Shown here piece after piece: positions 8,887-17,847 of a stretch of DNA of 25,248 nt. Numbering within the stretch: the first letter of the stretch is position 1; the number at the start of each line of letters is the position of its first letter. Both the position numbers and the translations under genes were made by a program. Source of the stretch: Priapulus caudatus (lineage: Eukaryota > Priapulida > Priapulimorpha > Priapulimorphida > Priapulidae); assembly GCF_000485595.1 (NCBI RefSeq), contig NW_014577602.1, forward strand, positions 328,159 through 353,406, in the 5' to 3' direction. The notes under the pieces were generated by a model, which saw only the letters and a list, made by a program, of their open reading frames with translations, searched no databases and was not told where the DNA came from.

Positions 8887-9890
8887 GACATGGGTAGGCT
8901 GAGGGTGACTCCTGGTAAAATTGTTGAGCCAAATGTGTCGTGACTTGGCACACAGCAGTTAGACTAAATGTAACCAGTCGATCTCTTGCAAATCCCACCG
9001 TCTGTAATACCATCAACTGAGTGGGTGAGAAACCATTAGATTACGCTAGACTATTCACAATGATACATATATCACAATGAATATTGATAGCCTGCCAGTC
9101 TACGCACAGGCTGCCTGGATCATTCGTTAGCGAATCACAAAACGAGTTTGAACAAGGTGGCTCTGGTGTTGGCGGCTTGCGACAAAGACAACTACTACAA
9201 TAATTTATATTATCGACTTTTTCTGACTGTTTGTATAGCATCAGCATCAATCACGAATTTCATAATCATATGTTATCATACGTCATACTCTTCATTCTGC
9301 TGCGCATTTCTTAAAATATCAACATACTCTACGCGTTTTTTGTCCGGGCAAAGATTAAAATGGCCATAGTTTTATATTTTTTAACCATTTAAAAAACGTT
9401 GAGTGTTCGAGTGTATATTTTCCTTCATGATACGTCCTGCATTTTTTTATCTATCCCTTCGAAACTGATGACGAAACGTTTTTGATTTGACGATCTTTAG
9501 CTATAGCCTCATTGATCATGACCTGTAATCGTGCGAATCTGTAATCATTTTAACACACGCGTGTAAATGTATGCGATCATCGCTTAGCGTGGTTAGTCGC
9601 TCGCAAATAGTTTAGCATGAGATGTATTTTATAAACTCTCGTTAACATAGTGTGGTTTGGTTTCATGACCCATTTCCCCTGCGTTGCTCAATCTTACAAG
9701 GCACAGGGTAATTGTTGTAGAGTTACAGGGTGCAAGGAATACGTTACAGGGTGCCGCTAGAACTAGTAGCAGTGCAGCAGAAGTGGGACAGGAAGCAAGA
9801 CAATCGTCGCCAACATTGCGACGGTGTGATAAACGCAGCAAGAGTATTTTCTCAAATAGGAGGCAAGCTGTCACAGAGTGTAGGCGGGGT
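8887..9890. other. Intergenic, no gene seen
   Basis: Unique sequence of moderate AT content. The open stretches at 9041-9250 (-) and 9148-9369 (+) oppose each other and carry no recognisable motif. A 12-base GTTACAGGGTGC unit occurs twice near 9721-9755. Confidence 0.5.
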
Positions 9891-9898
9891 TGGTACGC

Positions 9899-9911
9899 AC
9901 ACACGCGCGCG

Positions 9912-9992
<81 letters not shown>
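9899..9992 (+). repeat. (CA)n microsatellite with CG-rich head
   Basis: A GCGC run leads into about 75 bp of pure CA. Long Thr-His or Val-Cys frames across it are artefacts of the repeat. Confidence 0.95.
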
Positions 9993-9994
<2 letters not shown>

Positions 9995-11530
9995 CACATA
10001 AACACACACGAGGGTCGGGCATGCGGGAGGCTAGACCTAGCGTCTTGACCGCTGCACTACACGACGCACGCAGCATTTAGCGCGTATCTAGGAATAGAGA
10101 TAATGTATAGTTTCCTGTGCGCATCCGTGCCAATGATATACTTATAATTAACAACCGTGGTAGTCGTTGTTAGCGCGCTGCGAACGCGCAGTGCGCATGC
10201 GCTCTCGTATACTCGGTACGGTGGTTCAGGAGGGACAACGCGCTGCCCACCGCGAGCCGAGGCTGGGGTTAGGTAAACAAGACAAGTGTTAAGGGACGGC
10301 GTGGGCCGTCTCTACAGGGCGAAGGTGCATTGCACCGGTCAACATTTTTAGGGTTAAAATTGGCGTTAGGGTTCGATAATCGAACTCCTATCGCGATTTC
10401 CAACGCTAACCTTGAACGAAACATCATCTTTAACCCTAGTTCGAGCCCGCCCACTTGAAATACTACTCAGACTAGGTGGGTCCGGCCCACAACGAGTGAC
10501 GTAGTATCTACTTTGACCCTGACAGCGCGTGTGTAGCCCTCCGAGAATGGCGTAACCCTCCTCGGCCACCGTACGTACTATTATAATAGCTAGTTACTGC
10601 GATTTGTAGCCCACGAACGCTGCGAATCGTGAGCCGTGATGTCGCGTGTGTAGCAGGTGTTGGTGTAGAACAAGGTCCCTATATTTATAACTTACGATCG
10701 GGGGGAATCGGCAGCTGGTGCCCGCCTGGGCAAGGATAGACCGTCCGCGTCGAGGACGGGCGGGAGCTATCAGCCGGGAGGTCACGTGAGTGACTAGGGG
10801 CGCGGTCTGCTGATTCTAGCGCCGTCTGGCGGTCTCGATTTACAGTCCCAGTGGAGACCACCAAAAACTTTTCTGGCAATGTGTGACGTGTTTACGGGAA
10901 AATAGGCTCTGGATGACTCGACGCCGTCGGTCTGGAACCACCGCCGGGCATCCGGGATCGCGTTCCGTATCCGCCCGTGGAGCCCGACCGGCGGTGCCCA
11001 AGCCATCTCCTGGTTTCCAGGATCTGGAATTCGGATATATGCCAACCTCCAGAGGGCACGGGTCCATTATTTTGTGACAGCTACTCAATGCAACTATTTT
11101 GTACGATGCCAATGGCAAATGGGGTTACCCCGAAAGTGGGTTTCCAATAAAATAAAAACACAATGATATTATTATTATTATTACCATTATTATAACGTGT
11201 CGTCGCGTTTTATCGCGTTTTAGAATAATATTGTAGATCTTATATAATAATATGGCCGGCTGCTATTAGAGATCGTGTGGTTTGCATACCAGTTGATGGA
11301 ATCTCATATTTATATTGATCTAGTCTCTCCAGACTGATTTTGTTTGAATTTTGTACGCACTATTATACAGCCGTTGCTTAAAGTGCCACTAGCGTGTATA
11401 CGTATAGTTATATACAATAGTATACACCCTCTTGCATATTTTTGTAACACTTATTCACTGGTTCTTGTGATATCCTACAGAGCAACGGAGTGCCGCGTGT
11501 AGGTGTGCGCATGCTGGCTTTAGATGACGT
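9993..11530. other. Intergenic, GC-richer, no supported gene
   Basis: The stretch includes an NRF1-type TGCGCATGCGC at about 10193-10203, an imperfect inverted repeat around GTTCGAT-a-ATCGAAC at about 10370, and CCCTAA-like scraps. Several short overlapping open frames occur on both strands between 10269 and 11118. None shows a domain, and they overlap each other in different frames. A possible polyadenylation signal AATAAA is at about 11147 (+). Confidence 0.45.
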
Positions 11531-11700
11531 TGGCAATATGTGACGTCACGCGGGCATTGCCAGAGACCTTAACATATATAATGTTTGAACATGATGAACG
11601 GCCTCTGGACGTGTATTCTTTCTCAGTGACGTCACGCCGGATGCGTCGAAGGCTGCCATGGTAGCAGAATCACGTGATCGTTGGCGCATGCGCACAACTC
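11530..11700. promoter_or_regulatory. Cluster of CRE, E-box and NRF1 motifs
   Basis: Two perfect TGACGTCA sites (11541-11548, 11627-11634), a TCACGTGA E-box at about 11670, and a palindromic GCGCATGCGC at about 11682-11693 lie within 170 bp. The first CRE is enclosed by TGGCAAT...ATTGCCA. These motifs typify CpG-type core promoters. The direction of any transcript is not resolved. Confidence 0.4.
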
Positions 11701-11928
11701 GACGCCGCGCTCCCGCTGGCTGTTTAGCAGGGATGCAGGTGTTGGCGAGTTTTGAGACAAACGGAATTCCTTTATCATTCCCGAACCTTGGAATTTCCGA
11801 TCTAAAAAACAGACAGAGAAGCGCACGTGTATTGTATTTCATATCTTTAGTGAAATATATATAGAAAGAAGACGGTCATGAACACATGACAAGGACAGTC
11901 AGTGCGGATACAAACGTGTCCCGACTGT

Positions 11929-12235
11929 CAGCCGCTCCTGTCCGCTCGAAAAACCGCACTGTGAACCCTGCGAGAAATTCTTAACGCGTTTTGTATACTA
12001 TTACGGGCTTGCCTGCAAACTCACAGGGCTGTGTCGCTGTGCAGACAATGGGCCGGAAACCTGAGTATTTTCCGCCAGTAGCAATCCGCGTATTCGCACA
12101 CGTTCCGCATTGCAAGGATGTGTACGGACGCGGATCGGACTGCGGTGTTTGCGCCGCACGAATCCAGGCTTGTCTTGCATTTATTTCGGACGTGCGGACC
12201 CGTATGTTGCCACACTTGCGGACAGGAGCGGCTGG
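11929..12235. repeat. Segment bounded by 17-bp inverted repeats (CAG...CTG)
   Basis: CAGCCGCTCCTGTCCGC at about 11930-11946 recurs as its reverse complement at about 12219-12235. The interior is rich in CCGC/GCGGA motifs. The CAG..CTG ends resemble hAT termini, but I find no 8-bp flanking duplication. Open frames inside on both strands show no transposase motif. It is possibly an old MITE. Confidence 0.45.
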
Positions 12236-12381
12236 TAGTACGCGCAGAGGTTCGTGACTAGAGAGACTGGGTGCGTTGTACCCCAGGATCATTCCAGACA
12301 GCGCCCTCTCTCGGCACGGCCTGCGTGGGGCATGTTCACGGCGTTCTATTGCCTCCACAGCCGCGTCATCACTTATTGTTA

Positions 12382-12389
12382 TGACGTCA
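12382..12389. promoter_or_regulatory. Perfect CRE octamer
   Basis: TGACGTCA followed by CGTTTGATGCG. It shares the extended TGACGTCACG...ATGCG context with the site at 11627. Confidence 0.35.
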
Positions 12390-12430
12390 CGTTTGATGCG
12401 CCGGTGGTGGTCATTCGGTGATGACCTTCT

Positions 12431-12470
12431 GGCGGCATTGTGGGTAATATATACCGCAGTTACCCTGACA
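12431..12470 (+). repeat. Lone terminal-repeat-like sequence related to the THAP element end
   Basis: GCATTGTGGGTAATAT here is identical to 16 bases of the right terminal repeat of the element at 12981-14362. The following bases (ACCGCAGTTACCCTGA) resemble the rest of that terminus. No matching left end was found upstream, so this may be a solo or truncated end of a related element. Confidence 0.45.
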
Positions 12471-12978
12471 TCGATTTGTCTGTGATTTGAAAATTTGTTG
12501 CTATTGTATAGTTGGTTTAATTTTGTTGCATTTTGTCATATATATTAAATAATAGGTTAAAATGATATGGTGATTTGTTGTGTTACAGATTTGTTGTGTA
12601 ATATATACAATTAAGACTGTTCAAAATAAATGAGTTTAAAGCAAGATCGCCGTGTCTTTGAGTGATTTATTTATATCGTATCGTGTAATTATTGCTACAA
12701 TGCACAATCAGTATTGAATACATGTTAACAACGTACCGCTGTTACATGACCACTACAAAATTATCATTAAACTAACGGATAAACTTTTTTAAACGTAGGA
12801 TCGATTATGGGATCATAGCTGTGCGTAGTAGTTTACCATTAAAACTCTTATTTTCTTGCGATTTTATATTAAATATAGAGCGGATGTTCGGGAATAGTAT
12901 GTCATGATAAAGCCGAAGCCCATTGTCAGAAACAAAATTAGACTTAACATTAGTCTTACTCATATAACGAATAAACCG
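12471..12978. other. AT-rich intergenic sequence with a possible poly(A) signal
   Basis: AT-rich, 3'-UTR-like sequence. AATAAA at about 12627 is followed within 30 bp by GT-rich CCGTGTCTTTG, a reasonable cleavage context, but no upstream coding exon is supported. The minus-strand frame at 12805-13002 has no recognisable domain. Confidence 0.35.
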
Positions 12979-12980
12979 TA

Positions 12981-13052
12981 TAGAGGGTTCCGCGATTTGC
13001 ACTAAAAATATTACCTACAATCCTGTGCCGTCGGCCATCTCGGTTCCAAAAA
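12981..13052 (+). repeat. Left terminal inverted repeat
   Basis: About 70 bp, imperfect, matched to the complement of 14298-14362. The first 18 bp are identical. The central ATATTACCYACAAT and the inner GCCGYCGGCCAT and GGTTCCARAAA blocks are conserved. Confidence 0.75.
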
Positions 13053-13381
13053 GAGCGAACACGTGTTGCGTGTAATCTGCCGATCTGCACAATCAACCGA
13101 TTTTACATTGGCTATAGTATTATTATTGCAATAGATATTAGAAGTAAGTGGATCCCGATTTTGGAGACAGGTTTATCAACTGGGGTTGTGTTAATTGCTA
13201 GTTCGATGAGATTGCGCAGGCCCGGTTTTGCAACATATATGTTCATAGACTTGAGTTTGTTTACATCGTGAGAGTTCAGAAATTTCACCGATGTTACTGC
13301 ATCTACTCTAGCTATCAAACGCTGCTTTTTTTATAATAGCTAGTGTATGCACGCTTGTCGACTGTCTGTAGTGTACGTAGT

Positions 13382-13965
13382 ATGGATAAGTACTTTGATT
13401 CACTAGACAACGTAGCCAAAGCACTCTATCTCGAGAAAATTGAGTGCATTGGGAATCGAGACCCGTACCAAATAGACAATGCCGAATGGAGTGAGGACCA
13501 CAATGTGTTTCCATCACACACCTATTTGGATCTCGTGAACTACCTAACATTCAAGCCGAGTCCACTTTCAGAACTACAAAAGCCTGGATCCCTACGATCG
13601 ACTGTTCTGCGGTTGGGTTAGTGGTGTATCAGTCTACATCTATCATGTGAACAGTGAGAGTCCCATCTACGTTATCCGAGCACGTGTTATGCACTCCCAG
13701 TCTCTGATTATACCATCTCTCTATCCGTGCATGGTTCATGATGAGAGAATATTGGACAGGCATCATGTCAGCACACTGTAATTGTAAAGCCGGGCTTGGT
13801 GAATTCTGTTCACATGTTGCCTCGGTGCTATTTTATGTAGAGTGTGCTGCACGTGCAAGAGAAATCACCACCCCCACTCAAACAGCTGCCTACTGGATGC
13901 CGGCGATATATGTATATAAGTGCAAATATGTAGCGGCGTGCGGTGTACCTGTGTGTTGCAGATGA
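13382..13965 (+). pseudogene. SWIM-domain protein fragment (YqaJ-partner family), frameshifted
   Basis: The start MDKYFDSLDNVAKALYLEK followed by IGNRDPYQI, EWSEDHN and TYLDLVNYLTFKPSP matches the N-terminal region of large SWIM / YqaJ-recombinase proteins abundant in marine invertebrate genomes. The frame shifts near 13575-13578 and continues as KSLDPYDRLFCGWVSGV..VIRARVMHSQ. It shifts again near 13750-13770 into MSAHCNCKAGLGEFCSHVASVLFYVE, which holds the SWIM zinc motif CxC..CxH (Cys-Asn-Cys ... Cys-Ser-His). It then fades after AYWMPAI. Three fragments in three frames but in collinear order indicate a decayed gene rather than introns. The downstream YqaJ nuclease domain is absent. SWIM motifs bind zinc and usually DNA or protein. 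Its role in the transposon is unknown. Confidence 0.8.
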
Positions 13966-14054
13966 GCATTTGACCGGCATTTACAGGTAATTATCGGCAA
14001 TACAAGGCGAAAGAGAGTAGAGAAACATTGGTAGTAAATACATTTCGTGTTTAT

Positions 14055-14330
14055 TCAGCATTGCTTTTTTATTGAAAATGCTCCAAACGTCTGTGGTCCG
14101 CCTGCATGGTCTCTCGTCACTTTACCTTGTATTGTGATCACGCTAGGCAGCCTAAAAAAGCTGTGTGGCTCTCTATGATACCGATTGCTGCAGTTGACAA
14201 CTCCGCAGAAGAGCGGCGTTGTGATGGATTTGCTTAATAGGCGAATAAAATGAGCAGAGGTGCGTTGCTCAATGTACTTGTACCATGCCTGAACTGGTTT
14301 CTGGAACCCTAATGGCCGGCGGCGTTGCAT
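14055..14330 (-). CDS. THAP zinc-finger fragment, probable transposase N-terminus
   Basis: A 91-residue frame on the minus strand. Residues ~41-75 read FCGVVNCSNRYHREPHSFF then RLPSVITIQGKVTRD. This is the N-terminal half of a THAP domain (CxxxxC, then HSFFRLPxV). The later Cys-x2-His pair and the AVPTIF-type end are missing; after KVTRD the sequence becomes unrelated. The first ~35 residues precede the usual THAP start and derive partly from the terminal repeat, in which the ATG lies, so the true start may be nearer the first Cys. Stop TGA overlaps AATAAA (TGAATAAA), a possible poly(A) signal. THAP domains bind DNA and occur in P, Kolobok and ISL2EU-type transposases. Here it is read as the truncated transposase of the surrounding element, or one exon of a spliced gene. 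Confidence 0.65.
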   Translation of the reverse strand: MQRRRPLGFQKPVQAWYKYIEQRTSAHFIRLLSKSITTPLFCGVVNCSNRYHREPHSFFRLPSVITIQGKVTRDHAGGPQTFGAFSIKKQC

Positions 14331-14362
14331 TGTGGGTAATATGAAAATCGCGGAACCCTCTA
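14298..14362 (-). repeat. Right terminal inverted repeat
   Basis: Complement of the left repeat. It includes GCATTGTGGGTAATAT (+ strand) and the start codon of the THAP frame. Confidence 0.75.
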
Positions 14363-14397
14363 TAGCGAGACGTGTGTCTGGATGAATACTACACAGT

Positions 14398-14475
14398 TAG
14401 ATACAATAATGTAACCCAAACACAGGATAGGCGAATAGGCCCCTATCCTGTGTTTGGGTTACATTATTGTATCTA
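14398..14475. mobile_element. 78-bp perfect fold-back MITE with 9-bp target duplication
   Basis: Two perfect 34-bp arms (starting TAGATACAATAATG and ending with its complement) are separated by a 10-base loop, CGAATAGGCC. CTACACAGT is directly repeated at 14389-14397 and 14476-14484, outside the arms. A 9-bp duplication is typical of Mutator-like elements, and almost the whole element is terminal repeat. The arms have no mismatch, so insertion is recent or the hairpin is maintained. Confidence 0.88.
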
Positions 14476-14484
14476 CTACACAGT

Positions 14485-15940
14485 GGCCTAAATCTGGCCA
14501 TATTTCAGGAGTTATACACTATACATTTTACTCGATAGATGGCGGCACTATACTGCAGATACCCATACCAGATGTAGCATAGGCAGAATGTAGAAATATG
14601 ACACACAATAACCAGTAACTATAGGATTTCTAGTCTAGCCTCCGAAGTAAATGGGGTAACTTGTCGTCTCTGTACATTACCAGACAAAGAGATAAAACAG
14701 CCCGTCATTGATTATTTACTAAAATATTCACGTAAGCGCATATAATCGTATAAGTCCATTTCAAACATCAGTCATTTTACGGCTCGTGTTTTTCTATTGC
14801 TATACATAACCGCTGCTAGAACACATCAAATGTGATCTAAAACGCAAGCGCGAACTCGCGCTATTATTGGCGCATGAGCGCTTACCACGATATCGCCAGC
14901 GTCCTCGACTTTAGTACTGACCCATTACTATCATCATACGACTTTACTGCGTTATTACGCATGTATACGACTTTGCCACTGTGACTATACTAACGTATAA
15001 GACACTCGTCTAGCAGATCCGGCAACGGGTAGACGTAGGGGGACGCGAGACTAGAAAAGGGGTCGTAAAGCGTTGCAAGCTCACCCATAGTAGCATCTGT
15101 CCAGGACGAAGCGCCGTCTAGTGTTAGTGCTTTACGAGACAACTTTTAATTCTCTAGTGCGCTGTATAGTTGGGGGAACAATTAGTAAAATATGGAGCTG
15201 TGAATGTTCATGAATGACAGATTTAGGGTTTTCGCAGTATATTTAGAAAAGAATATGTGACATTTAATTTCGCGTTTCTCGAATTTAATGCTCCACAGAA
15301 TGTTAAAAGTTTGAATTGTTTATGAATGACCACTAAACGTTTAAAAAAAATTTTTTTACGTTTCTGCTTATATTAAATTGGGGGCGGGAGGGGTGAAAAT
15401 GATGTCAATGTGACGTCAGCGGACTTGCTGAAAGCTGACGAATAGCGATTTCATACCTTTTAATCATACCATTTTATTCATAGAACTATGAAAATTAAAG
15501 AATTATAAACTCTTCAATAGTAATCCTAAGATTACATAGATTTGCGTAAGATTTCTCGGGAATCCTATTTACCGTTTACGAAACACAAGTGACCTCTACC
15601 CGCACTAGCGCAAGTTAATCGTCTCCCAATGACAGGATCTTTGCCGTCTTTCTCTATTTCCTACATATATTCTATTTCTATTTTTATTTTTTACCTCTCG
15701 GTCTATCTCTGCGTTTACTATTTACCGTAAACCAGTCATGGTCGAGTTTATTTCTCTGCTATAGAAATACGTCCCGGGCGTTACGTGACAAGAGAGCATG
15801 TGTATCACTATGTATTACGTATAGTATATTTATATATGCGATTGTTTAATAATATTATAATAGCTATATTAATATACCCGCGTGTGTACTGTGCTAGCGT
15901 GTCTCATGTGTACAGATATTGCGCACCGCGCGCAGTAATG
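14485..15940. other. Intergenic, no gene seen
   Basis: AT-rich unique sequence. It contains a perfect TGACGTCA at 15411-15418, a near-palindrome AAACGT..ACGTTT around 15335-15355, and an inverted pair TCGTAAAGC/GCTTTACGA at about 15062 and 15130. The open stretch at 15785-16156 begins in AT-rich sequence and has no recognised domain. Confidence 0.5.
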
Positions 15941-15944
15941 CGTC

Positions 15945-16045
15945 ACGTGTTTACCGTACGCGTCTTACAAACGTGTCACGTGATTACTGATCGCCGCATC
16001 GCCGCCATTATGACGTCACGCGTCCATTGCCGACATCACGTGCGC
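15945..16045. promoter_or_regulatory. E-box / CRE / YY1-like cluster
   Basis: Three CACGTG boxes (about 15952, 15975, 16038), a YY1-like GCCGCCATTATG, and TGACGTCA at 16011-16018 occur within 100 bp in GC-rich DNA. The CRE context, TGACGTCACGC..CATTGCC, is close to that at 11541. It looks like a core promoter, but no downstream gene is supported. Confidence 0.4.
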
Positions 16046-16385
16046 GCAAGTATTGGCGTTCATACATCTTTTCGCTGCCGAAGCTTTCACGGGGTAAAAA
16101 AATCGCGCTATTTGTCGAGAAAGTTCCGAGTGGCGAGAGCGAGAGTGTACGTATAGACGTTGGTGCGATTGGCTCGCCGACGCTGGCAGACTTGGCTTGT
16201 GAATAATCACGGTGCTCACGAACGCGCTAATTGATTTCTGAATGGATGTATACGTGACCACCGATGACTGCCGCGTATGACTGACGGCGGAGAGTGACGA
16301 CGGGGAAAAAACCCTCGACGATCAAAAGCCGTCACGCGCGCGGCAAAATGAGTCAAGTGTTCATTGTTACGATTTCGCTCTAATG

Positions 16386-16539
16386 CAGTATAGCAGAATC
16401 ACCACCGCCAACGCCACCACCAGCAGCAGTATATAGGAGCTGCATGCGGCAGTAGCAGCAGCAGTAGTAGCGGCAGCAGCAGGAGTAGCAGTAGCAATAG
16501 GAGCAGCAGGAGTAGCAGCAACAACAGTATAACAGTAGT

Positions 16540-16595
<56 letters not shown>

Positions 16596-16826
16596 CAGCA
16601 GCAGCAACAACAGTATAACAGTAGTAGGCGCAGTAGCAGCAGCATTCAGCATCATCATCAGCAGCAGCAGCATCAGCAGCAGCAGCAGCAGTAGCAGCAG
16701 CAGCAACAACAGTATATAAGTAGTAGGCGCAGTAGCAGCAGCAGCAGCAGTAGCATCAGCAGCAGCAGAAGCAGCAGCAGCAGTAGTAGCAGCAGCAACA
16801 ACAGTATAACAGTAGTAGACGCAGTA

Positions 16827-16893
<67 letters not shown>
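16386..16893 (+). repeat. (CAG)n array with ~90-bp higher-order units
   Basis: About 500 bp of CAG/TAG/CAA triplets. The block CAACAACAGTATA..AGTAGTAG(G/A)CGCAGTAGC recurs at about 16519, 16605, 16704 and 16797, giving an ~86-99 bp super-period, with pure CAG runs between. In-frame TAG codons interrupt the sense strand. Long poly-Cys/Leu/Ala frames on the minus strand are repeat artefacts. Confidence 0.92.
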
Positions 16894-16896
<3 letters not shown>

Positions 16897-17847
16897 CAGC
16901 ACGTGCGGAATGCGTCCACGCGTAACGTGCTCACTCTCTGTGAGTGTTTACGGAGCGCATTTTGGGCCGAAGAATTTCGAAATTATATGTAGAACATTTA
17001 GAATTCGGGCAGATATCCAGCGAACGGCCGAGTAAGTGAACACTCTAGGATATTACGATATTAACTCGAAATCGGAAAAGCGATATTTTACGATTTGACG
17101 CTCAGTTATTGCTGCGATGTCGGTGATGGCTGCCAGTACACAACCGCCACTGCGCATGCGCGACGCGAGAGTGCCATTGGCAAGACTTCAGACAAGTCTA
17201 AATTCCCCACCACTCGCTATCGTCGGGCAAGTCAGTCCGAAAATACAGAGAGCGAGTGGACTAAATCTATACTCGTGGTAGAATCCTTCGCTCTACTCCT
17301 CTCGCCGATTGAGAACCCTTGTAGGAGACACTTGTAAAGAGTGAGTGGACTAAAACAATGGCAGGACGACCGGGGTGGAGTGCATAATGCAGACAGTTCG
17401 CGAGTGGACGTGGTAGTAAGCTATGCTGCTTTGTGCAGCGCGTTTTACCGCGAGCTCAAAACAAAATCTAGACGCGGCAGCAGCGGTAGCAGTGGCGGCG
17501 GCGAGCGCCGATGAAATATGAATGACCACCGCTGCTCAATTATGTATAACTCATAACAAATCCGCGGTTTTGCCGTCGCGAACAATTTTAGCCGCGCTGA
17601 ATAAAAACAACTAGCAACGCAGCGAGAGTAAATAACGGGCATCGAATCAAGTTTAATATAGCAAGACGAAGAGCGCGTAATTAGATGAGGAATTCACAGC
17701 GTCCGAGCTTGCAGCGTTGAGGCAGGGATTCTCCTGTGATTATATATATATATTATATATAGAATATAACCTATATCATAGTATATGTATATAATACAAG
17801 AGTCCATAATAAAAAGAACTTAAATTAGATATTCTATGGCAGGGGTG
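16894..17847. other. Intergenic, no supported gene
   Basis: An NRF1-type CTGCGCATGCGC at about 17151 and short GC-rich stretches. The frame at 17095-17337 has no known domain. A TA-rich tract at 17740-17795 precedes the dispersed repeat. Confidence 0.45.

Larger units (their letters stand above)
12981..14362. mobile_element. Internally deleted two-gene DNA transposon (THAP + SWIM, ISL2EU-like)
   Basis: Both ends carry the same terminal sequence in inverted orientation. The left end reads TAGAGGGTTCCGCGATTT, then ATATTACCTACAAT and GGCCATCTCGGTTCC. The right end, read on the minus strand, has TAGAGGGTTCCGCGATTT, ATATTACCCACAAT and GGCCATTAGGGTTCC. TA (or TATA) directly abuts both ends, consistent with a TA target duplication. 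Inside, a SWIM-type reading frame starts 400 bp from the left end on +. A THAP zinc-finger reading frame starts within the right terminal repeat on -, so the genes converge and both stop early. My recollection is that ISL2EU elements (IS5/Harbinger clan) carry a THAP-type transposase and a YqaJ-nuclease protein, which fits. The transposase catalytic core and the YqaJ domain are both absent, so the copy is non-autonomous. Confidence 0.75.

Noticed and set aside
10360-10400. tRNA T-arm-like GGTTCGATAATCGAAC
   Set aside because: The match is a palindrome within a larger imperfect inverted repeat; no acceptor stem, D-arm or anticodon arm could be folded around it.
10794-11118. Overlapping minus-strand frames of 83-92 aa in GC-rich DNA
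   Set aside because: Mutually overlapping frames on both strands without motif or splice support.
11929-12235. hAT transposon with CAG...CTG ends
   Set aside because: The inverted ends are real, but the 8-bp flanks do not match and no transposase or sibling copy is visible. Kept only as an inverted repeat.
16367-16934. Poly-Cys/Leu/Ala frames on the minus strand
   Set aside because: Direct translation of a CAG array; no start context or flanking coding sequence.
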